From Antedon mediterranea (lineage: Eukaryota; Echinodermata; Crinoidea; Comatulida; Antedonidae): a stretch of 64,000 nt of DNA. Shown in pieces: positions 10,957-21,620 of the stretch. A program made the position numbers and the translations under genes. Where the stretch lies: positions 6,637,001 to 6,701,000 of the forward strand of contig NC_092674.1 of assembly GCF_964355755.1 (NCBI RefSeq). The letters are read 5' to 3'. The notes beneath the pieces are model-generated. The model ran no database searches and was not told the origin of the DNA. It was given only the letters and a program-made list of their open reading frames with translations. How positions within the stretch are numbered: the first letter of the stretch is position 1; every line of letters begins with the position of its first letter.

Positions 10957-11056
10957 CAACGGTGTATGTAAACGCAAGTGAGTTGACCAATTACGACGCG
11001 ATAAATCATCCGAACTGTCGCCTGTGATCGGTCAACTTACTTGCGTCGTGGTTATA
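10957..11056 (+). mobile_element. B-family MITE, third in a run, truncated
   Basis: AAACGCAAGTGAGTTGACCA, ACGACGCGATAAATCATCCG, then TGTGATCGGTCAACTTACTT. Both outer ends are missing or eroded. Confidence 0.75.
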
Positions 11057-11337
11057 GATGCACAGTCTTTGTTAATAAGTAAGATACATCAGGGAAGAGT
11101 AAAATTAAAATGTTTACTCTTTCCTTGGTACACGTCTACTACCGGTACTGTATGGTACATCTTACCTTAAATTACCATTAATATCAGGTTAAACATTTAA
11201 AACGATTGGCTTAATCATAACAAAAAGCGGTATACCTATGCAGTTTATGTTTTTTATTTATCCCATGCAAAATTAACCATCCTTACAATTATACGTATTA
11301 AATTCATTCCCAACAAACTAGTTTTACTTGCTAACAC

Positions 11338-11402
11338 TCAACCTCGGGCTCAACCCATAGGCCTAACTCAACCCACAGGCCCAACTCAACCCACAGGCCT
11401 AA
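11338..11402 (+). repeat. ~20-bp tandem repeat, 3 units
   Basis: Units of the type CTCAACCCACAGGCCTAA, each containing the AGGCCT/AGGCCC motif frequent across the window. Confidence 0.75.
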
Positions 11403-11750
11403 TTAATGTCATTAATGCCATAGTATTATTAGACAGAAAATAAAATTTGGAAATTTGACTCGATAAAGTTCAACCACAAGAACGTAAAATAATAATTGCC
11501 GCTCTTGTTACAAAAACCTAATAAAATATCAGAAACTGGCGCCGGCAAATAATTGCAATTAAATAGGTATAGTGTTAAACGCTAACCCCATTACACCATA
11601 TGACGACCGTACCTCAGCTGTCGGCCAGCCTGAATAAACAGGCAATGTAATAAGGGGATAATAACAGCCAAGTATTGACCTATGGCGGGCCGATTGTCTT
11701 GTCGAATATTTCAGATATCGATCTTTAATATCATTTATCTAATGAAATAT
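11403..11750. other. Unassigned sequence
   Basis: No gene or repeat recognised. Confidence 0.4.
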
Positions 11751-11751
11751 C

Positions 11752-12690
11752 TAAAAATCAGGCCCCTTTGTTTCACACATTTCAAAAGCTTGATGCGTCT
11801 GTGTCGGTGAACTTTTATCTTTATTCTAAATTTATTATTAAATAGAGATTTGATTTGATTTGATTCATTGTAATTTACGGTAGGCCAATGCCTCGGTTTA
11901 ACGTAAAAAAATGGATATAGCACCACAAAATAGCACCGCAAATACACTTATTTTAATGCATGCACAATACATTTTTACAATGAATGATGCATTGGCGTGC
12001 CATACATAAAAACAAATGTCCGATTGATTTGTTATGAATGTACACAATTTTGAGAAATATATGTACCCACGCGTTATAACGTACATTTTTATATAATAAA
12101 CGACGAATTAGCGTGTCATACATAAAAAACCAATGTCCGATTGATTTGTTATGAATGTACACAATTTTGAGAAATATATGTACCCACGCGTTATAACGTA
12201 CATTTTTATAATAAACGACGAATTAGCGTGTCATACATAAAAACCAATGTGCGATTGATGTTATGACTCTGTACGACGAAATGCTGAGAAATATTGTACC
12301 CACGCGTTATAACGTACATTTTTATAATAAACGACGAATTAGCGTGTCATACATAAAACCAATGTGCGATTGATTTGTTATGACTCTGTATACGAAATGC
12401 TGAGAAATATATGTACCCACGGGGTTATTACGTAATTAGTAACAAAGTAGACCTAAATATTCCCTGATCTGACTTCACACATTTCAAAAGCTTAATGCGT
12501 CTGTAGGTGTCATCAGAGAACAATTCACCATAGTATTTACGTCAAATGAACGATGCATTGGCGTGCCATACATAAAAACAATGTCCGATTGATATGTTAT
12601 GACTCTGTACGACGAAATGCTGAGAAATATATGTACCCACGAGGTTATAGCGTAATTAGTAACAATGTACACCTAATATTGCCTGACTAA
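11752..12690 (+). repeat. ~115-bp tandem array with larger duplication
   Basis: Units of about 115-120 bp carry GCGTG(C/T)CATACATAAAAA, CAATGT(C/G)CGATTGAT, GAGAAATATATGTACCCAC and GCGTTATAACGTACATTTT. Copies start near 11990, 12110, 12225, 12341 and 12556. A second marker, CACATTTCAAAAGCTT-ATGCG, appears at ~11774 and ~12478. A larger block of about 705 bp was therefore also duplicated. Confidence 0.85.
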
Positions 12691-13135
12691 TATTATACGT
12701 GATACAGGGTTCAATGGCCTAGATGACCATTGCTGCCAATGGCATATAATAGCAACAACATCATAAACACTCATGATATAAATATTCATAAAATGATACA
12801 AATTGAATACAGTTGTCAATACATGTTTACGTGTTTGACATTAATCTTACTTTGACCTTGAAATTGTAATAATTTTTATAAAATAAATGTTAATTTTTAG
12901 TGATTAATTAGTGCATGATTCATAGTTGTTGTGGTGAGTCATCAATTAGTCTATTTTAAATTGAGATTTTAAAATAGCATAATGTAACATAAATCATTAA
13001 TTATGTCATTGTTACTCTACAGAAAAAGTCCAATATCGTCTCCCTCGATCAAATAAACCATTATAGACCATGTGAAACAAGTTGTTCATCGTCCCACCTC
13101 CAAATTTTTCCCTGGCCGACGAACTGAGATGTATA
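12691..13135. other. Unassigned AT-rich sequence
   Basis: No gene or repeat recognised. Confidence 0.4.
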
Positions 13136-13136
13136 G

Positions 13137-13395
13137 TAAGGGCGTGTGGCGCAGTGTGTTGGACGTTGGACTACCGATCGTCAGACCTAGGTTCGAATCC
13201 AACTCTCGCCGCATTGCTTGTATCCGTAGGCAAGATACTTTACTTACGTTGCCTCTCTCCACCCAGGTGTATAAATGGGTACCCAGTTAGATCTAGACAC
13301 AACTTTGCGCTGGTTACCGGCTGCATTATGGGAGTATGTATTATAGAAAACCGTACTCCGTGTATGTTGTAGTATAACTATACAAGCATTTAATA
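13137..13395 (+). mobile_element. tRNA-derived SINE, family 2 (conserved central domain)
   Basis: The tRNA-like head has an A-box-like TGGCGCAGTGTGTTGG and a consensus B box, GGTTCGAATCC. The body holds AAGATACTTTACTTACGTTG, CTCTCCACCCAGGTGTATAA and ATGGGTACC, then CTGCATTATGGGAGTATGT. Two more full copies lie at 33498-33785 (+) and 45333-45636 (-). The central block GGTGTATAAATGGGTACC is, from memory, like the shared central domain of animal 'Meta'-type SINEs. That assignment needs a database check. Frames of 72 and 96 codons across it are artefacts. Confidence 0.85.
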
Positions 13396-13925
13396 AAGTC
13401 AACAAGACAAATATAACATCGACGTTTTATCCTTTTATTTCTCCCTGGTGACTTAACAACACTCTCTCCCTCTGATTTTCTTTCAAAGGACGAAGAACTT
13501 TTTGGAACGTGAAATTTCACTCTTCCTTGCTAATAATAATTATTATCAAAAATGATAATAACATATATTTCCACAATAGAGAAAAATTCAGAATAACATA
13601 ACAATTATATTACCATTCTTTGTGAGCAGCACAACCACCATTGTCATAATCATTCCCATCATTGATTATTTGACAATGTTAGCTAAGTTATAGTTCCACA
13701 CTCTTAATTTGAAAGCAAACTGTATGTCAACCTCAGTGCTATAGGCCTATATGAAAAATACATCATATTCAACGGTGCGTATCGCCTGCATATCTTTCTA
13801 CACAGTGTTACCGAGTAAACCAAACACGTATACTTAACTTTATCATAAAAATGTACTCGTAATTTAATATTTTACATATGCAATTTAATGTCAACTTGCA
13901 TGCTTAATTTCCTTTTTGTTGGAAA
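13396..13925. other. Unassigned AT-rich sequence
   Basis: No gene or repeat recognised. Confidence 0.4.
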
Positions 13926-14039
13926 ATGTTTGGGTAACGTGCATGTCTTCAATAACTAAATGGCTCTTGTTGTTAGTGATCATGTTTGGGTAACGTGCAT
14001 GTCTTCAATAACTAAATGGCTCTTGTTGTTAGTGATCAT
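13926..14039 (+). repeat. Perfect 56-bp tandem duplication
   Basis: ATGTTTGGGTAACGTGCATG and the following bases up to TTAGTGATC occur twice with no mismatch that I can find. The duplication is recent, and it sits just upstream of two A-family MITEs. Confidence 0.95.
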
Positions 14040-14052
14040 TCAGCTATTTTCA

Positions 14053-14193
14053 GTTCAGTCTACACTATCAAACTAGTTTGACAAACTGATGTGTAGTGAT
14101 ATGCTTAAATATGGTAGTGATATGACATCATCATTTCCATGGGCACATAAAATTGTTTTGTTACATAAAGTTTGATAGTGTAGATAGAGCTTT
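14053..14193 (+). mobile_element. A-family MITE, first of a side-by-side pair
   Basis: AGTCTACACTATCAAACTAG left end, TGGTAGTGATATGACATCA core and right end TTTGATAGTGTAGATAGAGC. Confidence 0.85.
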
Positions 14194-14247
14194 ATAATAC
14201 TAGTAAAACCGAATACTCATGTTGTAAAGTAATCATTCAGCATCCTC

Positions 14248-14393
14248 AGTTCTGCTTACACTATCAAACTAGTTTGACAAACTGATGTGCCCAAATATGG
14301 TAGTGATGATGTCATATCACTACCATATTTAAGCATAACACTAACATATTTGGGCACATCACACTTTTCAGTTTGTTAGTGTAGACAGGGTTT
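14248..14393 (+). mobile_element. A-family MITE, second of a side-by-side pair
   Basis: AGTTCTGCTTACACTATCAA, TGTGCCCAAATATGGTAGTG, GATGATGTCATATCACTACC turn, right end GTTAGTGTAGACAGGG. The 54 bp between this and the previous copy has no repeat match. Confidence 0.85.
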
Positions 14394-14935
14394 AAGTTTC
14401 GTCTTGATCAAATAGCATATCAACACCATTATCTTAACGATCATCCAAATACGTGATAAAAATTATCATTTCATCATAACAATGAATTTTACCAAAGAAT
14501 CTATAAATAAAATTGTTTTTCCTCAGTCTAATTCATTCATTTAACTAGTTGATAATTTATAATGAACAAACACCTGCAGAAAATTGAAAATAATTTGAAA
14601 AATCTTTAATAACGACTTAGCCAACATTGCCTATCATTTCCATAACTATTCATTTGACGAATTATATATTTATTTAGGTCAAATAAATCCAATTCAATTA
14701 TATAAAAATTGGATAAAATTAAAAAAAAAAACTGATATTTTCACGTCCGGCATTTTTACTTAGGCTAAGCTAATTTTCGACAAACTTAATAGACAAAATA
14801 AATAGTGATATTTAACCATTATTCTCGAGTTTTGGTATACGTTGGATACAAAACGACAAAACAAAAATGACAATCATGACATTTTAATGGTAAACTCTTT
14901 TTTACAGATAAAATAACGACAATTTCTTTAAAAAA
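14394..14935. other. Unassigned AT-rich sequence
   Basis: No gene or repeat recognised. Confidence 0.4.
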
Positions 14936-15345
14936 AAATTCTATTAAGAGGACATGTTCCGGGGACACAACTAAGTTTAGGCCTGCACTTAAAGATGTAT
15001 TGTCCCCCTGAAAGAGGACACGTTCGGGGGACACAAACAAGTTTAGGCCTACACTTAAAGATGTATCGTCCCCTGAAAAAATAATTCTTTAAACAAATAT
15101 GGCTGAATAATATGCCATTTTAATACCACAAAATAGTTATTCACTGTGACCAAAAATTAGATTGAAAAAAAAATATTTAGGCCTACCTGAAAAAAATATA
15201 ATTTAAAACAAAGAAATAGTCAAATTGGCAATAACTTTATTAAAACTACAAAATGGTCAATTCAAAGTTCGATTTTATGAAACTTCATTTGTCATGCTTT
15301 TGGAAGGGGGGGGGGGGGGGGAGACAATACATCTTTAATATTACG
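14936..15345 (+). mobile_element. C-family MITE with duplicated left end
   Basis: The left terminal block CACTTAAAGATGTATTGTCC occurs twice (~14990 and ~15052) within a ~63-bp duplication that also contains GGACAC..AAGTTTAGGCCT. The interior has CATTTTAATACCACAAAATA-type blocks. The right end is G-run then GAGACAATACATCTTTAA. A 14-16 nt poly-G tract (15306-15321) precedes that end. Confidence 0.75.
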
Positions 15346-15965
15346 CCTCTTGGTGTCTCTTAATATGAGTGTGCAAAAAAAGATTATATTGGGAAAGTTG
15401 TTTTAATTTGTTTTATAATCTTTTACAACGCATATTTTAAGTATAATCGTAAAACAGAGATCGCGTGCAAGAAAGTAAAGATTACTTTCTTCAATTCGTA
15501 ATGAGACTGAACTAGATTGTTAGATTGTGGTTGCATAGAGTTAACAATTTATTTGACTGTAAGCCTAATTATTCTTTTTGACAATTCAAAGTAGAGCGTT
15601 GGAAGGGTATGATTAAATCTAGCTTCATAGCGCCAATAAACACTTTGAGTTGTTTCTTGTGGCGGCGTTGTCGGGTACGTATGAATAGGGGCTTAATTAC
15701 GAATAGTGGTTGTGGATACTTCCTCCTGTCCTAGCCTAGCCTCAAGTTATTGTTTTGTTGTGGGTTTCCACATTAATCTCACTGAGCATTCACCTGTAGA
15801 GAATGCTAAATGCTGGGTTGATCAATAGAGAAATTCGTGGTAGGTCTATTACACGATTGTGGTTTAATTGATAAAAACGTATAGAGAATTTGTGTTATGG
15901 TAATGACACTACTAACTAATGGTTTGCATTGCTGAGGTTGCCAAAAGCATGTTTATCCACTGCCC
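15346..15965. other. Unassigned sequence
   Basis: No gene or repeat recognised. Confidence 0.4.
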
Positions 15966-15967
15966 TA

Positions 15968-16060
15968 CTTAGCTATAACAACAAAATCTTAAATTCTTTG
16001 GGAGTGGAGTTCTTTTGTTTTGATCAAAATAAACGTAGGATTTGAGATATCCAATTCCTG
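15968..16060 (-). mobile_element. SINE family 1 fragment (3' body)
   Basis: AACAAAATCTTAAATTCTTT and GGGAGTGGAGTT match the body of the SINEs at 486 and 63281. The tRNA-like head is not preserved. Confidence 0.45.
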
Positions 16061-16107
16061 GTATTGGCAGACAAGCAGCCCCTGTGGGATTGTGAGAGGT
16101 GATTACT

Positions 16108-16225
16108 ACAATAGATTCTCTCCTTTTGAACAACCCATATTCAAGGGACACCCCCGATTATCGGAAGATTTTCCCGTGTAACGAATGTTACCAACCCATA
16201 TTCAGTGGATACCACTATTAAGGGG
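16108..16225 (-). mobile_element. D-family MITE, degraded
   Basis: AACAACCCATATTCAAGGGA then CACCCC, TTTTCCCGTGTAACGAATGT and ACCACTATTAAGGGGGG, in the order seen in minus-strand D copies (compare 19631-20005). Confidence 0.6.
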
Positions 16226-16505
16226 GGTGGGGGAGTGAGTGAGTGCATGTGGCCGAACGTTTAAGACAGTGGAACCGTAATCGACCCATAACATCGGCAA
16301 AGGTTCGAGGCTCACGCGCTCTATGGTTTTGGTGGTAGAATGAGTCTTCGCGGAGATTATACCAACATTCTCCTGTGTACGTTAAAGTACATCTTTCGAG
16401 ATGAATAGGGAATACCCTAGTTAACGCACATCACTCTGCATAGTCCAGTACTAGGCCCTTCTGGGAGAACAGTCTTAGACAGAAGAGGTCACCATTTAAA
16501 GAAAA
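16226..16505 (+). mobile_element. tRNA(Ser/Leu)-like SINE, family 3
   Basis: GTGGCCGAACGTTTAAG resembles the D-arm/A-box region of long-variable-arm tRNAs, and GGTTCGAGGCTCACGCGC supplies the B box and acceptor side. The spacing between them fits a Ser/Leu-like long variable arm. The body (TTCTCCTGTGTACGTTAAAG, GGGAATACCCTAGTTAACG) continues well beyond a tRNA, so this is a SINE rather than a functional tRNA. It is the only copy I found in the window. Confidence 0.65.
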
Positions 16506-17000
16506 AATAATAAGACTAGGTTAGGTCCCGAAGTTATCGCCTAAAATAAGGGGTTTTGTACGGCAGATAAACCAAATAACCGATATATTTTCTTCTTTTT
16601 TAAAAATAATATTAAATTATTAGTTACCGTGTGTTATCACGGGCCGTCTATGACGTATCGGCATAATCTTATCATATAATACAATTTTACCTTTTTTCGA
16701 AGTAACCCTTGATTTGATCATTATTTTATTCCAGACCATAATCGAACATTTCGATAACAATCTTACTAAAGTATCAATTACGTATTTCTGACCAGTAAGA
16801 AGTTCATTTTAATTGACTTGGATGATAATTTAATTGCACAGTGGTTACTTCCATTTATAGGTTACCATCGCTATACACATTCAATTATTTCCCATAACGG
16901 TAGCTTTTGAAATTGTTAAATGAACTTGATTTAATTTCTGTTGCTTTCTTGGTCTATTAAAAAGTGACCACCAAATCTGATAAAAACAAATTGGCCGAAT
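16506..17000. other. Unassigned AT-rich sequence
   Basis: No gene or repeat recognised. Confidence 0.4.
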
Positions 17001-17002
17001 AT

Positions 17003-17320
17003 TTATAAAGGGTAATTCTTTCTTCCACTGTGAAATCGAATCATTTCGCTAATCTGTTCATAGTTGGAATTTTTGTCCACATCGTAAAATATTTGAGAAA
17101 ATTGTTTTTTGATCAGAGAACCTGTCAAATTCGACCTTATGATCTTTGTTGGGCGGTCAATTGTTACAGTGGCATACGTGTACGTCATGCTTGGTAAAAT
17201 TATGTGGTACCTCCATGGTGGTTGAGTCGTCTGGCCTGCATTCCGCTCTAAGTTATATCCTTTTTTTGGAAAGACTATCTTTGCATTGGACTTTTTTACT
17301 TGACCCTTAGATTTCTGCAC
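17003..17320 (-). CDS. Unrecognised 105-codon open frame (doubtful)
   Basis: An ATG-initiated frame of 105 codons, basic and rich in Lys, Asn, Ile and Thr. No signal peptide, membrane segment or known motif is evident. It is not made of a tandem repeat, unlike every longer frame in the window. In DNA this AT-rich, one or two frames of this length are expected by chance in 64 kb, and neither flank shows convincing splice sites. I list it as the longest non-repeat frame, with low confidence that it is expressed. Confidence 0.12.
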   Translation of the reverse strand: MQKSKGQVKKSNAKIVFPKKGYNLERNAGQTTQPPWRYHIILPSMTYTYATVTIDRPTKIIRSNLTGSLIKKQFSQIFYDVDKNSNYEQISEMIRFHSGRKNYPL

Positions 17321-17419
17321 CCTGCATTTGACCTAGTATACCATTCGACCTAGTTATTTATCGGAAATTGATTGTTTTACGGAAAATATCAGTGTTTCAT
17401 AGTTTCATAATTTAGTATG

Positions 17420-17800
17420 AGGGTTTTGTCACATACACGTAATTAAATAAGTGGTCAATTGATATAAACATATATGGTCCGCAGAGATCACGCTATTTAA
17501 GGACAATATTGGCCTTCCATATTTAGGGTGTTCCCCGTTAAAACAAGTGGCCAGTTGATTTCATAAAGAATATGAATGTACTTTCGGAAATAAAAGAAAG
17601 GAAATGAATGAATGAAATACGGTCCTCGCTCAGAGATCACGCTATTTTACGGTCAACAGCGGCGTTCCATAGACAATGTAACTTGATTCAGTAACAGGGT
17701 GTTGACAGACTCGCACGCACACACGTAATAATACAAGTGGTCAGTTAATTTCATAAACAAATACGGTCCTCAGGGATCACGCTGACGGTCAACATCAGGT
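17420..17800 (+). repeat. Diverged tandem repeat, ~130-170 bp unit, 3 partial copies
   Basis: Recurring ordered blocks: CACGTAATTAAATAAGTGGT (variants at ~17440, ~17540, ~17726), ATTTCATAAA, ATATGGTCC-C and AGAGATCACGCTATTT (at ~17485, ~17630, ~17775). Units differ in length through insertions. Confidence 0.65.
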
Positions 17801-18745
17801 GTTTGTGGTCGATTAGGTCACGTGAAAGGTCAAACTTGCAGCGGTTCATATTGTGATTTTTGGGTAATATTACAAATTAGATTTAGATAGGTCTGTGGAG
17901 TGGCTGTGCTGTCGATAGTAGGCCAATTATCACACAGACAGTATTCTGAACTCCTATTGGTTAAAAGTATATTGAACAAATGACGTCACACAACTGTCGG
18001 TGAGTTTCGGTTAAAACTCATCCAGTAGTAATGTACTGTATTATAAAACCTATTATCATGATCTCCCATTATTGGGCGCAAATAATTTATAATTATTAAA
18101 GGGAAATTAACATTAATTTTACTTGTTTACCTTTTATTTGATTCTATTTATACCGGACCTGAAAATCAGTACAGTAGGCCTACTTGCAATCCACTCATGG
18201 GAAAACACTAAGGTATCTTAGTTTTAAATAGAGATAATTTAAAAAGCTAGGCCGGCCGGCCGACAACTGGCAAATAATATGTACACGGGAACAGAATAAG
18301 CCTTTTAAAGTTTGTTATATTTCTTAGTAAGCTAGTAGGCCTAATTAAATGATACACTTGTGTAACTGTAGATAGATCATCAAGGTATAATTAATTAACA
18401 GTTACGGATGAATATACAAGGAATTTTACGACTCTCTAAATACAAAATGGATGCTCTTCTTCTTCATGCATGGTCTGACGTCATTAAAACGAATTAGACA
18501 TGTTTAATAGACCTGAATTACACTCATCATGCGTGCTCTCATTAAAACGTCTACAAATCCCAAGGTCTTCCTGGGTTTTCCAAGATTTTCTTATTTTTTT
18601 CTCATAAAACAATATAGGCCTATCTAGACGTGTTTATGACAATAATAAATGACGTTAAATATGGATAATGCATCCTCTTCTTGGGACATCACTACCACCC
18701 ATATTAAATTAAACCCGCAATGACCCACAACGTATGTAGAACTTC
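17801..18745. other. Unassigned AT-rich sequence
   Basis: Contains GGCCGGCCGGCCGAC near 18251, a short GC island. No gene or repeat copy recognised. Confidence 0.4.
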
Positions 18746-18748
18746 CAA

Positions 18749-19100
18749 AGCTTGGTTCCCACTAGCGACGCAACGTAACGCAATCTACGCAATGTAAGCA
18801 AATGCCCTTCTAATAATTGTGTTTTCCCCCGCCTGCGTGAAATCAAACTTATTAGCACTGATTTAGATTTTTAAATCAAACTAATTGCAAGAAAATGGTT
18901 TTTTTTTTATGAAATGTCTTCTTTAGACCCTACTGAACACATTTATCAACGTTAGGACATTTTTCGACAACGCGAAGTAGCCTAATTTGCATAATTAAAA
19001 ATGGCGGCCATTTTTAATATATTGCGTTGTCGGTTCCCACTTGTGATTAAGCAATAAACACTTTGCGTCGATATTGCGTTCTGGTGGGAACAACGCTTAA
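18749..19100 (+). mobile_element. B-family element, long internally diverged form
   Basis: Left end AAGCTTGGTTCCCACTAGCG and right end TTCTGGTGGGAACAACGCTT are inverted, as in B copies. The ~300 bp between them is mostly unrelated to other B copies. It could be one longer subfamily member or two truncated copies flanking other DNA. Confidence 0.6.
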
Positions 19101-19630
19101 AGAACCCAATAAAATATTCCTTATATGGGCATCTCCAGATTTGAGTTGGTGATTGTTCCCTCGTTTGTAGAAACTAATAATATATGTCGTGTAAAAATAA
19201 CGTACAACATATATCACGAGGCCTTAGTGATCTTTATATCTGACGCTCTCCGTACACGCAACAAATCATCTATATAAACGTAACATCCGTATAATTATCT
19301 ATAGACACGTTATCACCGATACTCAGAATTCATTTTGTTTTATTTTTCCGTTATCAATCAGATTGTTAACAAGCTGTCACCAGAACCAAAAGCAGAAGGA
19401 AAATTACGCGATATTTATATAACACTAATACTGAGATGAATCTAAAGAAATAATCAAATAATTATTAACACATTTATCTAGGATCTGTTTTATACTCTTT
19501 TCCGTCACCTCGCGCTCTCAGACACTTTCAGAAGTTTATCGCTTAATTTGAGAAATTATTTCTTACTTTTATAACAAACTTTATGAGAATATCCGATGCG
19601 GCGAAGATTTACGTTCAGTGGCAATACTGT
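19101..19630. other. Unassigned AT-rich sequence
   Basis: No gene or repeat recognised. Confidence 0.4.
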
Positions 19631-20007
19631 TATAAAGTAGAGACCCTCCTTTTAGAACACCTCTATTCAGGGGACACTTTGAAACAATAGAGAAAATATA
19701 TACAGTATGTTAATACTATCTGGCCATCACTATTCAGGGGGACACCTCTATTAAGGGGACACTTTGAAACAATAGAGAGAAAATATATACAGTATGTTAA
19801 TACTATCTGGCCATCACTATTCAGGGGGACACCTCTATTAAGGGGACACTTTGAACAAACGAGAGAAAAAGAACGAGTGGAAATTATGTTTTAATGCAAT
19901 CGGTAAGTCCTTATTCGGGGATACACCACTATTAAGGGGACACTTTCCCGTGTAAGAAATGAGAGGAAATATGTTTAACGACAAACCTATATTCAAGGGA
20001 CACCCAT

Positions 20008-20315
20008 AAGCGTGGTTGCAAGTAGAGACGCAACGCAAGGACGTATATAGACGCAACGCAAGCAAGTTGACCAATGATAAAGCGTGGTTCCCACTAGCGA
20101 CGCAACACAAGGACGTAACGCAACGCAAGTGAATTGACCAATCACAAGCGATGGCTTATTCGCTTGTGATTGCTAACTGTCTATAACTTCGCTTGTCATT
20201 GGTTAAAACGCTTGCGTTGCGTTTACGTCCTTGCGTTACGTTCTAGTGGGAACCAAGCTTACGCGACTGTTCAAATAAAACGTCGCTGTGATTGGTCCTT
20301 GCGTTGCGTCACTTT
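20008..20315 (+). mobile_element. Outer B-family MITE, split by another B
   Basis: The left part (to ~20078) ends GCAAGTTGACCAATGA. The right part resumes ACGCGACTGTTC after 20261 and runs through GTGATTGGTCCTTGCGTTGC. Joined, this is the normal B order (compare 10957-11056), so the inner copy inserted into its middle. Confidence 0.75.
20079..20261 (+). mobile_element. Inner B-family MITE, complete and young
   Basis: Ends TAAAGCGTGGTTCCCACTAG and CTAGTGGGAACCAAGCTT, with the same interior as 10615-10792 including GGCTTATTCGCTT and TCTATAACTTCGCTTGTCAT. Confidence 0.9.
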
Positions 20316-20362
20316 GTTGGGTCCCGAAAAGGTGTTTTCCTTAATAGGGTTTCTACTTTATA

Positions 20363-20950
20363 TAACGGATTGATTGTAAAATATTATTGTTTATTGTTAT
20401 TAATCTAAATATTTTTTCCAACAATATTTGATAAATTATCTAACCAATGTCACCGTTCATTAAGCTAATCACACGGGAAAACAAAAACGAAAATCAAATT
20501 AAAAAGAAAGTGAAATCTAGTTAGTGAAGAAGTAGAACACAATCATGGACAAATAATGTGTATTAAATAATCTATTAAGTTTCAACATGTTACAGCCATT
20601 AATTAATTAAGTATTGGTATTCAATAGCAAACAAATTGTAGATTTTAAATGTTAATTTATTTAATAATTTATTTATTCAGGTTTATAGTAAAAACATGCA
20701 GCCCGAAGGCTGAATTGTTGAAATATATATGGAATTACAAATGTTTAAAAAATACAAAAATTATACAAAACATGAAAAAAACTATTATACTATAGGCCCA
20801 AGGTCGATCAAATATTTACTTTTAAAGTAAGATAGTTTGGTAGAGAAATATAGTAGGCCAACTTGCCATTTAGGAACATTTGAACATAAAAAAGCATATC
20901 TGACTTTTTATAACACTTTATTCTCACCTCTTGTAAGAAATGCAATTAGG
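20363..20950. other. Unassigned AT-rich sequence
   Basis: 20655-20760 (TTATTTATTCAGGTTTATAG, then AGCCCGAAGGCTG) may be an old LINE 3' tail, but this is weak. Otherwise nothing is recognised. Confidence 0.3.
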
Positions 20951-21077
20951 AAGCGCGCCGCAAAATGTTACCAATCATGACGCGACGGATCATCCGGACT
21001 GTCGCTTGTGATTGGTCAACTCGCGTGCGTTTTGCTTACGTTCTTGTGTTGCTTCCAAGTGGGAACCAAGATTTAAG
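20951..21077 (+). mobile_element. B-family MITE, right half
   Basis: ACGCGACGGATCATCCGGAC, TCGCTTGTGATTGGTCAACT and a degenerate right end AAGTGGGAACCAAGATTT. The left end is lost apart from an AAGCGCGCCGCAAAA stretch. Confidence 0.75.
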
Positions 21078-21520
21078 GAACATCGTATAAATTAAATCAT
21101 AATTTACATATGACACTGCATCAAGTAGTTTCTCTTGATACTGATCAAATAATGCCACATTTGTACATACCTAGAATCAGGTGCACAACAAGTGTAAAAG
21201 CTCTCAATACAAGGACATGGGAAAATGTCTTTTTTTGTACAACATTATTTAAATAGCTGGTAAATCCCCATATGCCACATACATCACAATAACAACAGGA
21301 AGCCCACAAACCTTGAGGTTCCCAAACATTTGGAATGGTTTCGTGTTAATTATTAACATGATGAGAAAAAAGACTCTTAACATCCCGTTAGCAATCCCTT
21401 GGACATGTTGTTCTTCCCACTCGCGATTGTGTTATGAGTAGGCGGCAAATATGTTGTTTGGTAAACATTTGTATATAAATTAATGATAAGATAGTAGCGA
21501 AAGTAATATATCGTTCATTT
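21078..21520. other. Unassigned sequence
   Basis: No gene or repeat recognised. Confidence 0.4.
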
Positions 21521-21523
21521 CTT

Positions 21524-21620
21524 TTTCAATTCAATTCAATCGACATTTGTCTTGCTTCAACAATAGCACAAAAACATTATAAAATAACATAATTGTTAAT
21601 ATAAAATGGATAAAATACCG
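21524..21620. repeat. Possible LINE-type 3' tail
   Basis: TTTTCAATTCAATTCAATCG, CATTTGTCTTG, then A-rich DNA: the style of LINE 3' tails. No coding sequence is attached. Confidence 0.25.

Larger units (their letters stand above)
19631..20362 (-). mobile_element. D-family MITE carrying nested B elements
   Basis: Inverted ends TATAAAGTAGAGACCCTCC (19631) and the reverse complement of TATAAAGTAGAAACCCTATT (ending 20362) bracket reversed D units. These are AGGGGACAC blocks and TTTCCCGTGTAAGAAATGAG. An internal 85-87 bp duplication (19661, 19746, 19833) repeats CTCTATTAAGGGGACACTTT with its following AT-rich segment. B-family DNA interrupts the element from about 20008 to 20310. Confidence 0.75.

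Noticed and set aside
13072-13372. Two overlapping frames of 72 and 96 codons
   Set aside because: They cross a tRNA-derived SINE that occurs three times in the window.
16226-16310. Functional tRNA-Ser/Leu gene
   Set aside because: A- and B-box-like parts are present, but acceptor pairing and a clean 3' terminator are not evident and a SINE body follows.
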